Positions 1 through 10,700 of a stretch of 64,000 nucleotides of DNA are shown one piece after another. The DNA comes from Anas platyrhynchos (Eukaryota > Chordata > Aves > Anseriformes > Anatidae). The stretch lies in assembly GCF_047663525.1 (NCBI RefSeq), contig NC_092591.1, positions 47,097,501 through 47,161,500 of the forward strand, written 5' to 3'. Position 1 is the stretch's first letter. Each line of letters opens with the position of its first letter. The notes under the pieces are model-generated. The model was not told the DNA's origin, searched no databases, and saw only the letters and a program-made list of their open reading frames with translations. Made by a program: the position numbers and the translations under genes.

Positions 1-449
1 GTACTCCTGATGTCATTTTTTGTCTCACAGAGTAAGATGTGGAGAAGTCTCAGAGTGTGCTTTTTATCAGTGATTGATTCTCTCAAAGAGAGAACAGCAT
101 CTGTAGAGATTGTTTTTTAGCTCAATAAAGATCAATCACATTTCACTGGTGTGCTGAGTTAACTAAGTACTGTGCCTAATTAGACAATAAGGATTCCAGA
201 TGTGTTGGACTCCAGAAAATGAATGGGATGAGCACGTAACTAGCTTGTGTTCCGTTCCCTCTTTTGAACTCTCTGGAATTCCACTCCAAAGAGTTTTATT
301 ATATTTACAAGAAAACATTATTTTCTTGGCATCACTTTGAGATGAACGTTAGAACCTTGTAATCTGAACTGTAGAAATCAGTAGGTATTTTGGAAGAAAT
401 AGTGCAGCTTTCACTAGTGACCAGCTGTGTCTGAAGAGAATGATGTCTC
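1..449. other. non-coding, no feature recognised
   Basis: There is no open frame with recognisable similarity and no repeat that I can name. If the PPP6R3 call further right is correct, this is part of that gene's last intron. A CAATAAAG motif near 122 is isolated and I do not treat it as a poly(A) site. Confidence 0.4.
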
Positions 450-1290
450 ACATTGGAAGGGACCCACACAGATTGTCTAGTCCAACTCCTATCTCTGCAC
501 AGGACCACCTAAAAATTAAACCATACGAGTGTTGTCCAAATGTCTCTTGAACTCCAGCAGGCCATGGTGCAGTGACCGCTTCTCTGAGGAGCCTGTTCAA
601 GTGCCTGACCACCCTCTGTGAAGAACATTTTCCTCATATCCAGCCTCACCCTCCCCTGCCCCAGCTCCATGCCATTCGCTCAGTCCTGTCACAGTCCCCA
701 GAGAGCAGAGCTCAGCGCCTGTCCCTTTGCTCTCCCTCATGAGGAAGCTGCAGGCCACCCCTCAGTGTCTTCTTCCCTAGGCTGAACAAAACCAGTGACC
801 TCAGTTGCTCCTCATATGACTTCCCTCTAGATTTTCACCATCTTTGCCTTCCTTTGGACACACTAATAGTTTTATATCCTTACGTTATAGCACCCAAAAC
901 TGCACGCGGTACTAGAGGTGAGGCAGGGAGCACAGTGGGACAATCACTTCCCTCAACTGGTTAGCAATGCTGTGCTTAATGCACCCCAGATAGAGCCGGC
1001 CCTTTTGTTTGACAGGGCACACTGTTGACTCATACTCAACTTGCTGTCACCCAGAACTCCCACATGCCTTTCTGTTGCACTGCTCTTCAGCCTCTTGTTC
1101 CCCTGTGCAGTCTGTACATACATCCAAGATTGCCCTGTCCCAGATGCAGAATCCAGTGCTTGCTCTTGCTAAACTTCATGTGGTTGGTAATTTCCCAGCC
1201 CTCTAGTCTGTCAAGATCTCTCCACAAGGCCTCTACTCTTGAGAGAGTCAACAGCTCCTCCTAGTTTAGTTAATTTAGTGTTGGCTGCAA
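450..1290 (-). mobile_element. CR1 LINE, 3' part, antisense
   Basis: The + strand opens with a diverged 'TTGGAAGGGACC...TAGTCCAACTCC' block and runs through the usual reverse-complement CR1 tail: 'CCTGTTCAAGTGCCTGACCACCCT', 'TTCCTCATATCCAGCCT', 'TGTCTTCTTCCCTAGGCTGAAC', and 'CAAGATCTCTCCACAAGGCC...GAGAGTCAACAGCTCCTCC'. This is the reading of a CR1 3' end inserted on the minus strand. It is diverged and 5'-truncated, and I see no intact frame. The short frames at 1009-1264 are chance translations of it. Confidence 0.85.
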
Positions 1291-1392
1291 TCTGGGTATG
1301 TGGGAGGGGAGAACATACTTTGGATGCTTCCTGTTTCTTGTATGCTGACATCCTCTTTTGGCCTCTTAGGACTGATCAACGTACCCTTTTAG

Positions 1393-1421
1393 GAGAGACG
1401 TCTGTTAATGGCCCTGTATGA
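1393..1421 (+). CDS. PPP6R3: PPP6R3 terminal coding exon (probable, partial gene)
   Basis: A pyrimidine-rich run ending in CCCTTTTAG (AG at 1391-1392) is followed by a short open stretch that ends in ...ETSVNGPV and TGA. The exon enters in phase 2: two bases complete a codon started in an exon outside the window. PPP6R3 encodes a SAPS-family regulatory subunit of protein phosphatase 6. In amniotes it lies directly upstream of GAL on the same strand, which is the position and orientation seen here. With only nine residues, sequence alone cannot prove the identity. The long AT-rich tail that follows, with poly(A) signals, supports a 3' terminal exon. The alternative is a chance frame within intergenic DNA. 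Confidence 0.45.
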
Positions 1422-2895
1422 TACGTGATGTCTACTGCCTTGGCTGAAGAAATGAACTGATACCCAGGTGTTTGAGCATTTCTTGAGGATTTCATCTAGA
1501 GCCTGTTGAAGCCAGTCACTGCTGCACTAATTTCGCAAGGGATCAGGACCAGCAACATTTATATTCTAGATTTTAAGACATTGTACAGAAATTCATAAGT
1601 GTAAAAATATTGCACATTGAGAAATACCAATAATTTTTGCGTATGTTTATATTGTATTGTTCTAAATAATGGGTGGCCTGTGAAATAAGATCCTGCTACC
1701 CATGTAATGATGACAGTAGTGTTACTATAGTTAAAAATGGCTGTAAGAATAGTTTTATAAAAAAAAAAAGTGAATACACAAATCTAATGTATTTGAGACA
1801 TAACTATTTGACGATTAGTGTGACCAAAGTATTTAGCAGTTTTTCATACATTTTTCACCTTGTAAAAAGAAAAAGGAAAAAAAACAAAACCAAAAAAAAA
1901 AATAAAACAATTCATGTTTCTTCCAGGTTGGCGAAGAATTGTAGAACTGAAATGCCCTATAAATGTTATTTTGGTTGTTTTAGCTTACGAAAGTGATTTA
2001 AATGAGAATTTTTGGTGTTCAACATTTTACAACAGGTTTTTTAATTGGTAATTGTTTTCTGTATTGTTTAAAACAGATCAAAAATGTAAGTCTATTGGTA
2101 GAGATTTTAAGTATTTATTGCTACAACTTAGTTGACAAATTGATGTTACTGTAAAGCCATATGTTCTGTTAAGTCTTGTTTGCTTGAAACAATACCTTAC
2201 AGGTGAAACACTAGAATATTTGAAGTGCACATGGCTTGTTGTGTTTAAGTGGTTCACCTGCCTTTTAACCCATTCACCAAGATTTACTTTAATACCAAGC
2301 ATTATACAATGGAACATTTCAGAACAATCTGCGTATTTAAAACGCTATAATCCTCTTAGACAAGTCAAGTAAATGAAATGCCCGTGCTGCTAATGTAATT
2401 ACAGTACATGCATTTTAAAAGTATATAGTGTTCTTTTAATACAAATTTTGGCAGCAGAGCATGTTAATTGTTACTTTCACTGTACTGATCTGTGTGAGGC
2501 TTTCATTTGTATGTTCTAAACCAGTTTTTTTCACAGCTGGTTTGTGTATATATATATAGTGATTATGGAAACTAATTCTGTGTAATTTATAATTTTCTAT
2601 GTCATTGTACAATTCCAACAGCCTTCTCAAACAAACAGAAGCAATATACTGTATATTGCCACATTGTCTGGTGAAAGGGTTAAAGTATTTCACCTGCACT
2701 TTTAGATGCAAATCCATTTTTATTTCCTTAATAGTTATATTCATTTATTTTTACATCATTTGTTTTCCTGACCAGTATTTAAAGCCAAAAGGATACTCTA
2801 AACAATGGCCAATGATTTATTTTAGAAAGCGTCCCAAGCAACGTGCCTAAACATTACATTGCATACAGAAATAATAAATAATTAAAAAAAGTATA
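1422..2895 (+). other. PPP6R3: probable PPP6R3 3' UTR
   Basis: This is AT-rich, repeat-free sequence with many ATTT/TTTA runs of 3'-UTR type, following the putative stop at 1419-1421. AATAAA motifs occur at 1901-1906 (a possible proximal site) and 2873-2878 (the likely distal site). A poly-A-rich tract lies at 1866-1906 and a short (TA) tract near 2546-2558. The frames on either strand in this stretch are short and match no family I know. The end coordinate is set shortly after the distal signal and is approximate. Confidence 0.45.
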
Positions 2896-5122
2896 ATGGC
2901 ATTGCCCTTACTGCTTTCTGTCTTGCATTTTCTCAGCCAGTTTCAGTGGCATTTGTCCTTGCATATTGTTTCAAACCGATTAGTTCTCTGTAAAAGGAGG
3001 AAAAAACACTATCTGAAGTGGAATCGGAAATATTGCCTCTTTATTTATACCTTATATATGATGGAATCAGTTTAAGTTGTTCCTTATGTTCAGATTGCTT
3101 CTAGATCACCTGTTCTCCCTTCTCATTCTGGATCTGAGTGGTTGTGAGTGCTTTCCTGTGATGTATTCTTTGCATCTCAAAACATGAATTCTGAAGACTT
3201 TAATTTAGATCATGATTGTTTACTTTGTATGTGACATACAGTCATCCACAATAAGAAACAAATCTTGCTTAGCCATTGAGTAGATTTTGTCTTGTTTCAT
3301 GAGATTCAATTTACTCATTTATTCAGGCTTGTGTGATTGTCTCAGTATTTTACCCAGTGCCAGCAAGTTTAAAAAAAAAAAACAAACAAAAAGCTGCACA
3401 CTTCCCTTTAGCTTTTCAAGCCATGGTTGTAAACTGCCTTAACACTCTGCATGAGAAAGGTCGGGTCTCTGATGTGGTGGAGCAAACTTCCAGCTCATCA
3501 AAGGAGTGTTCTGGTGCAGGTTTAATGCAGCCCAAAGGAAGTAAGCTCACATGAGTTGCTACCTACTGTTAATTAGGAGCTTCCTTGCTCTGTGCTGGAG
3601 GAACAAGTTGCCCTTGAATTTATATTAAGTCCAGAGAACAGTGGTTGCAAACTATTCATGCATAAACATATGTGCATGTTCTGCCTCTACCCCTCCTCCT
3701 CGTATCAGAGCTGAGCAGGTTACTCAGAAAAGTCTTTGCAGATAACTCAGCATTGAAGGAAACCTTCATATGGTAAGGCCCACCTAGTGGGAATCTCCAA
3801 GTACAATACAGAAGCTTTGACCGTAAAATTTAGGTGAAAGTTAATGGTCACATTTGCATATGAGGGTGCTGGGTGCTCTCATTTGAGCTATGCTCTACAT
3901 CTTTTTTCTGTGGCATGAGAAAGTATGGACTATAAACTGCCTTTTCTAAGTGACTAGGTTACCAGTTCTTTCATCAAAAGGAGAAGCAGCTACTTCCAAA
4001 ATATGCTCTTGTGCCAAGCCTGTGGAGAAGAATGAGGAAAGTAGTGTCGGGGTAGTGTGACAAGGTCATACGGAATTTAGATCTCCCAGTGACACCAGAA
4101 CATTTACTAGGAGCTAGAAATTATTTCCATTCACAAATGTGCAGTGTAACCAAAAGGTTAGAGAAAGATAACAGGAAAAAGGAAGGTCCCTCTCTATTGC
4201 AATTCCCAAATACTGGCTTGAAGGAAGTAAGCAGAGAAGTGTACAAAGTTAGCAAGTTTTGAGGGAGGGGAAGTGGGCTTGTAATTCTTAGGATCAGGCG
4301 ATCTCTTCTCTTTTTGGTCATTGCAACATTTAATTGAACTAGAGAGAAAATATTAAATCTTTCTGCGTGGCTAACTGGCTGCAAGAGTGCTGCAAACAAG
4401 AACCTGAGGATGGCCCTGCACTCCTGAGAGAATACATTTTTTAAAATAGGCAATGGCCTTAATAGCTGTGTCTTGTTATTTATGGGGGAAAAAGATGAAA
4501 TTAGGGCATTACTAGAGTTGCATTAGAAGAAGAAAGCATACAGTAATTGAATCCTCTAAGTTGCTAACATGAATACAGAACTGTATGCTGTGGGATGAGT
4601 ACTTTGTACTGAGATTTGACCCTCTGGAATGTAAAAATTCAGAAACTCAAATATTTTTGTTGCTAGACAAAACAAACAAAAAAACAATTTAGTTTTCTAT
4701 TTGCATATACTATCTTAAGAAACTAATGTTTCTCTCTAGACTTTTTACAAAGACTGCGCATTTAGTCTTTGTTTAAACTTGAAGGATGCAGGCTCTGATG
4801 ATGTGGCATGTTTGAGACCAAAAATAGTTAATTTTTAGGATTGTTTTGGAGACTGTCATAACATGCAACTATATATTGTCAAGGTATACCAGAGGTCTTA
4901 GCTGTAGGACTTCATCTCGTTTCTGTACCGTTTACTCCAGTTTTCATCGGAACTAGTATTTCTCTGCTTGAGTGCTGTGACCTTTCACAATCTTCACTCT
5001 TTTTAGAAAGGAACTTTTTTGATCAAAGTAGTCTGAGGAATTTCACTTCAGTCTTGGTGTAGTCTAAGGTACTTTCTCATGGAAGTGCGACATTCCTCCT
5101 ACAGTTCTGTTTTGCGTGGATC

Positions 5123-5155
<33 letters not shown>

Positions 5156-6355
5156 AATAATAATAATAAAACCCTCATCCTCTTCTGTTGGAGGGGTTGA
5201 CTGTTAAGTGTAATGGGACAAGAAGTATTTTTGTTAACCAATGTAGTGCACTAATGTGTTCTACTAACTGGAGAATGTTTAGAAGCTCAAAAATAAACAT
5301 AGGCTTTTCTATTGGCTACAAATTTTCTGTTCAAGAGATATAAAGGGAATAATGTTTACTACTCAGCTGACAGCCTTACTAGGTCGTAAGCTTACTGAAT
5401 ATATGAGCAAGGGCTGCTCATTACCTTCTTGCTGTAAGCAGCTTCATTAGTGGCTGCAGATGAAACTGATAAAACACTGCAGTAAATAGTTGGTAGAGTA
5501 CCTGAAACAAACTTCTTCCTGCAAGACGTAAAGGATGGGGGCAGCACTGTCTGTCTGTGTCAATACTGCCTAAATACGGCTCAGTGTAAAAGAGACTTGT
5601 GTCCCGTTTGTCTAAGGGCTTTGTCAGGATAATTGCTTGCTGAACTTAAGAAAAGAGAACAGTGCTAGAGATACGATTTTTTCTACACTCAAAAGGAGAA
5701 AATTACAGCCAGAGAGACAGATATATGATTCCAGCTTTTAATTATTTTTATAGTAAAAGTAGCTCTGGCTTTCAGTGCATTGAGAATCCTGGCAATGTTG
5801 TATTTGGCATGCTCTTTTGCTGGATGTCTCATAAAAGATTGCACAAAACTAAGATTCAGGACACTGCACGAAGATACAGTGATGTGTTGTAAGAATTACA
5901 AAAATGACATGTTCAGGATGCTGCAGGCTTTTATGAAGTAAATGTTCCTTTCTCATACAAGTTAGAACCTAAATAAAGGTGAAGGGTGATAAGTAAGTAA
6001 AAGCATTCATGTCTAAAGCTTGAAGAGACCTCTTCTGTGAATCTGTACACCAGAAGATGTGGAATTTCACTTCATTCCTACTGCTTTATGAGCCCAGTAA
6101 TTTGCCTCTGATTGTATATAAAGAACATTAACTATATTAATTGTTTGCTTTAAATAGTTCTAGAAAACATACATTACTAATAGCAACTACAAAAAAAAGA
6201 AAAAAAGAAAAAAAAGAAAAAAAAACATTAAAAAAACATTTTAGTAATCTAGTTTGTAATTGATAATAGATCTAAAATTCTGATGTGGCATATCTTTTAT
6301 CTATTAGGGAGTTAGATGTAACTGAAATAATAAAAGCCATTTTTATACATATCTA
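2896..6355. other. intergenic, no gene seen
   Basis: No exon, RNA gene or young transposon is recognisable. It contains the CAA/TAA microsatellite at 5122-5169 and A-rich low-complexity sequence at 6190-6235. The open frames at 3333 and 4121-4453 match no family I know. Confidence 0.6.
5122..5169. repeat. (CAA)11(TAA)5 microsatellite
   Basis: Direct count: eleven CAA units from 5122 to 5154, followed by five TAA units to 5169. Confidence 0.95.
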
Positions 6356-6904
6356 AAGACCCCCCTCCCCTGACAAGCAGGGTGACCCAGAGCACATTGC
6401 ACAGGATCACATCCAAGATGGTTTTGAATACATCCAGAGAAGGAAACTCCACAGCCTCTGTGGGCAACCTGTTCCAGTGCTCTGTCACCCTCACAGTAAC
6501 AAAGTGTTTTCTCGTATCTAGCTGGAACTTTCCATGGTTCAGTTTGCACCCATTGCCTCTTGTCCTGTTGAGGGGCTCCACTGAAAAGCGTCTTGGCCTC
6601 ATCCTCTTGACACCCTCCCTTCAGATAGTTAAACACATTGGTAAGATCTCTCGGTCTTCTCCAAGCTGAACAGGCCCACCAGCTCTCTCAGCCTTTCTTC
6701 ACAGGAGAGCTGCTCCAGTCCCTTAATCATTTAATAGCGCCTTCACTGGATTCACTCCCATAGCTCCATGTCCCTTTTGTGCTGGGGAACCCAGACCTGG
6801 ATGCAATGCTCCAGGTGTAGCCTTGGCAGGGCTGAGTAGAGGGGGAGGATCATCTCCCTCAACCTGCTGGCAGCACTGTTCTGCCATCCAGCCAGCTATC
6901 AATC
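6356..6904 (-). mobile_element. CR1 LINE, ORF2 C-terminus and 3' region, antisense
   Basis: The minus-strand translation includes TEHWNRLPTEAVEFPSLDVF, the characteristic C-terminal stretch of the CR1 ORF2 polyprotein. The + strand shows 'CTCTCTCAGCCTTTCTTCACAGGAGAGCTGCTCCAGTCCC' and 'CTCCAGGTGTAGCCTTGGCAGGGCTGAGTAGAGGGGGAGGATCATCTCCCTC', well-known antisense CR1 phrases. The copy is interrupted at about 6905 by LTR-type sequence and appears to continue at about 7136. Confidence 0.85.
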
Positions 6905-7135
6905 CCTCCGCGGTGGTTTTACTCAGCTCGGCAGGTGAGCTCCACCACAACCTTCTCTCCCTCCCCCTTCTCAAAGGGAAAGGGAGAGAAAATAAATGAA
7001 AAGGGCTCAAGGGTTGTGATAAGGACAGGGAGACCACTCAGCAGTTATTGTCATGGGCAATAGACTCAACATAAGCAGATAAATATTGTTTATTGCCTCT
7101 CACTAATAAGCTAGAGCAGTGAGAAACTCAAAACA
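6905..7135 (-). mobile_element. ERV LTR fragment (same family as the 47-48 kb LTR)
   Basis: The segment begins 'CCGCGGTGGTTTTACTCAGCTCGGCAGGTGAGCTCCACCACAAC', which is the reverse complement of the end of the LTR at 48.0 kb ('GTGGTGGAGCTCAGCAGCCCAGCTGAGTAAAAACGCC'). The pyrimidine-rich block, 'AGGGAGACCACTCAGCAGTTATTGTCATGGGCAATAGACTCAACATAAGC' and 'TTATTAGTGAGAGG' (reverse) follow in the same order as in that LTR. Only the 3' roughly 230 bases are present. It is flanked on both sides by antisense CR1, so it is a nested insertion or junction. Confidence 0.7.
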
Positions 7136-7690
7136 AATGAAAAACACGCCAGATGGAGGTGAGGCTGCCTGGCCTGTAGTTTCCTGGGTCCTCCTTCTTG
7201 CCCTTTTTGAAGACCGGAGTGACACCAACTTTATTCCCATCCTCACGCACCTCTCCTGTTCTCTGTAACCTCACAAAGATTATGGAGAGCAGTAACATCT
7301 GCCAGCTCCCTCAGCCCTCATGGGTACATCCCATCAAGGCCCATGGATTTGTGGGTGTTGATTTTGCCTCAACGATCTCTAACCTGATCCTCCTTGACCA
7401 AGGGAAAGTCCTCCTTTCCCAGACTTCCTCTAGTGTCTAAGCTTCCTGGGGGATGATCTTAGCAGTGAAGACAGATCAAATACAGCTTTCAGTAAGTCTG
7501 CCTTCTCTGTACCCTTCATCCCGCCCCATTCAGCATCGGGCCCGCGTTTTCCCTGGTCTCCCTTTTGCTACTGAGGTATTTGAAGAAGCCCTATTGTCCT
7601 TGACATCACATGCCAGATTTAATACCAAGTTGGCCTTTATCTCATCCCTGCATATTCCGACAACGTCCATAAGTCTAAGTTTCTTGTTTA
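7136..7690 (-). mobile_element. CR1 LINE, reverse-transcriptase region, antisense
   Basis: The + strand reads 'GCCTGGCCTGTAGTTTCCTGGGTCCTCCTTCTTGCCCTTTTTGAAGACCGG', then 'GCCAGCTCCCTCAGCC...GGGTACATCCCATCAAGGCCCATGGATTTGTGGG' and 'ATGATCTTAGCAGTGAAGAC'. On the minus strand this is the CR1 RT N-terminal part (the 'GP-GMHPRVLREL' and 'TPVFKKGKKEDP' region in family terms). Stops and small indels show it is dead. It is probably the upstream part of the same insertion as 6356-6904, or a second copy. Confidence 0.8.
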
Positions 7691-7697
7691 CTAGTCA

Positions 7698-7731
7698 GAA
7701 AATAAATAAATAAATAAATAAATAAATAAAT
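7698..7731. repeat. (AAAT)n microsatellite
   Basis: About eight AAAT/TAAA units directly follow the CR1 sequence. Confidence 0.9.
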
Positions 7732-7739
7732 TTGAAGTG

Positions 7740-10700
7740 ATCTCTGACTTTGGACAGCAGTTACCTAAATAGCAGTATGTTCCATTTCTTTCTTAGGCAG
7801 CTCAACAGGCAGCTCTGTTAAGCGACAGACAAAAAATACAAACTGAGTAAGGTAACATAACAAAGCAGAGACAAGAAAAATGCTAAGGAATTTAGTAATT
7901 ATCCTGTGACTTAGTAAATATCCTAAGTTGAACCATATAAACGAAGTGCTTCAGATGAATGCACGTTCCAATTTCAGAAACACGCCTCTAAGAGTATGCT
8001 CCATTTCAGTTATCAGAACTAACTTTCAAGGGTGAAACCACATTTTTAATGCTGTCTCATGGACTTTTGAGGTATATTTAACATTAATTTCCCATTGTTT
8101 GCCAAAAAATAAAATGTATCTACATTTTCTGATTTTATTCCTTACTACAATCTATGCTGGCTTGTTGTTGTCTTTGTCTCTTTAAAAGAATCTCCAGAGC
8201 AGGCCTTAGGTTTGTAGTTTTCCATTCCCCTAGTACAAACTGGTGTTTATCATCTTGTACTTCATCTGTAAACATTCCTCTAAATCTGAGCCCATACATC
8301 CATAAGAGTAGGAGTCCTAAATTAAAACTTAAGTGTGTGCTATCCGGGAAGGGTTTGCAAGTATCTGAATTCAACATAAACACTAGAGAAGATGAACTAC
8401 TTTTTAGTGGTGCTGCTGGGATATAAAAAACAAAACCAACACCAACTAACCAACCAAACAAAAACTCCACATATTTCTCTCACATATACATAGGCAAAAG
8501 CTTGGGGCTTATTTGGAGTTCCTAGGGGTGGAGTGCTGATTTTATGCAATCAAGAAAACAGGAAGCTCATCCCTTATAAACACATTAATGCTGCCATTGC
8601 AAGGGAGTTAGGTATTTATCAAGTCATCCAAGTCGACAAAAAAAAAATAAACCTGCAGAGGGTATTTGGACCATTCTGGCTTCTTCGAAACATCCATCTG
8701 AAAGTAAAATAATACATTTTCTGACATACTGAGTCATAGGTGAAAGTGAGCTAATATAACGCTCCTCTGAGCTCACAAACAGGCTGCTCAGATCTTTTGA
8801 GCATGTCATGAAGTTGATGTCAAATCAGCTAATGTCAGCTGATAAAATGAAAATTAACACCTGCAGTTCTAGACGTGATTTCAAATTTCCACCAGATCTT
8901 TGATTTTTTACTGGTTAAAAAACAAACACTATTGGTTCATACGGACAAAAGTAATCTAGGACATTGAATCTGATTCAGAATTTTATGCCTTAGTATGAGT
9001 AAGAATAATACTTTTTATATCTTTTACAAGCTCTTTTGTAATTATTGTCATATAAGTTATTATTATTATTGAAATTTACTAATTTAGTAGATTTAATAAA
9101 TTGTCGAAATTTATTACTTTAATAATTATTAATAAGTAATATCATGGCAAATTCCAAAATTATTAAGATTTTCATGAGTAGATCTGAAACTTAGTCTTAG
9201 AAAATGAAGAATGATGAACAATAGCCATGACCTAATAATACTTTGAAATGGGATTTAAAAAACACTAAATAAATAGGCAAGTTTTTGAATAATAGAAATA
9301 TATCTGAAATCTGAAGGGGAAAAAGCTTGTTGAAGTGCTGTAAAACAAGATGGGACCACCAGAGCTGTTCAAAGACCAGACATTCCCTTTAGTTTGTCTA
9401 TGCATTTCTGTGTGCAAGTTGGGGTGAGTTGTCCCTTACTGATCCTGGTACAATATGTAAGCTCTACATTTTTACATAGTCAGTGAAGCTGTGAGGCATA
9501 AGGTCATACATCAGCTGAACATAAATCAGTAGCTGGAGGAGTCAGATAAAAGCAAACATATTACTGGGAAATTTACCAGAGTATTTCCTGTACTCGTGAA
9601 AAGGTCAGCTGTAGAACTTGAGGGTAGCTTTGTGTTTTTTAAAAAAATGTACCCATTTGGACAGAGAACATAGAAAGCTATGTGCATTATAGAGATCTAG
9701 TAAGTATAACTTATGAAAAACACTACTACAAATTTTTGGTTAGCTGGTAGATAATTGAGGTGAGAAGTAAATGTTCTGATAGGAAAAAGACTATTGCAAG
9801 AAAATTGAAAACCTTGGTCTCTCCAAGGCTGCATTTTCATCCACTAGATTCTTGATAACACACTGTCTGTCCCCTTATATTGACACAAAAAAATAATTGT
9901 TCTACTTACAGTTAAAGTTTGCCTACAATAAACTGATGCAAAAGCCTGGAAAGTTTGTCTTCCTGATAACAATTCCTTGCAAATTTCCAAAACAAATACA
10001 ACATGGATCTTTGAGTCATCTGTTTTACTGTGAAATACAGCTTGTAGTCTAAATTGATTAGATGAATGTTCTGTTGCAAATAATCTACATCCTGTAGATG
10101 GGGCTATCAGACTATATGCAAATGAAGGAAAACCCATTTTTTTTAAATTTATCTGAAATCAAATACTTATTTCAGAATAAGTGACTCAGAAATACCTGAT
10201 GCCATATTCTCTACTGTGCATTTCTTTATTTTTGAAAAAGAAAATAAACTTTTCTATCATTTATTGTAATAAAATAATCTTTGATAAAATAATATAGGAA
10301 AGAACACCAATGCAGACAACAGGCAAGTGATTTAAAACAGATGTGAAATTCCCTCTATGTAGAAAATTATAGGCACTGGTGATGACATTAGACGCATATG
10401 ACTAATCACAGTTAATGCTTGCTGTTGCCAATTAGACTTATTAGCACAAGCAATTTGAGCACAGGATGACATTACTTTAATTACTGTAAGCAGCTTGTTC
10501 ATTTATTGAGTAGTGTGCATTTAGAAAAGGGTTACTCTATCTACAAATTAATCATAGCCTTCTTCATCATTAGAAATTCAGGAAAACTGAGGGAAGAAAG
10601 ACTTTACCATGGAAAGAGAAAAAATTGGGTGATGAAAGTCTGACAGTAATTTTAGTATTTTACTACTATTTTATTTTTTGATAAAAAGACAAAAGCTATT

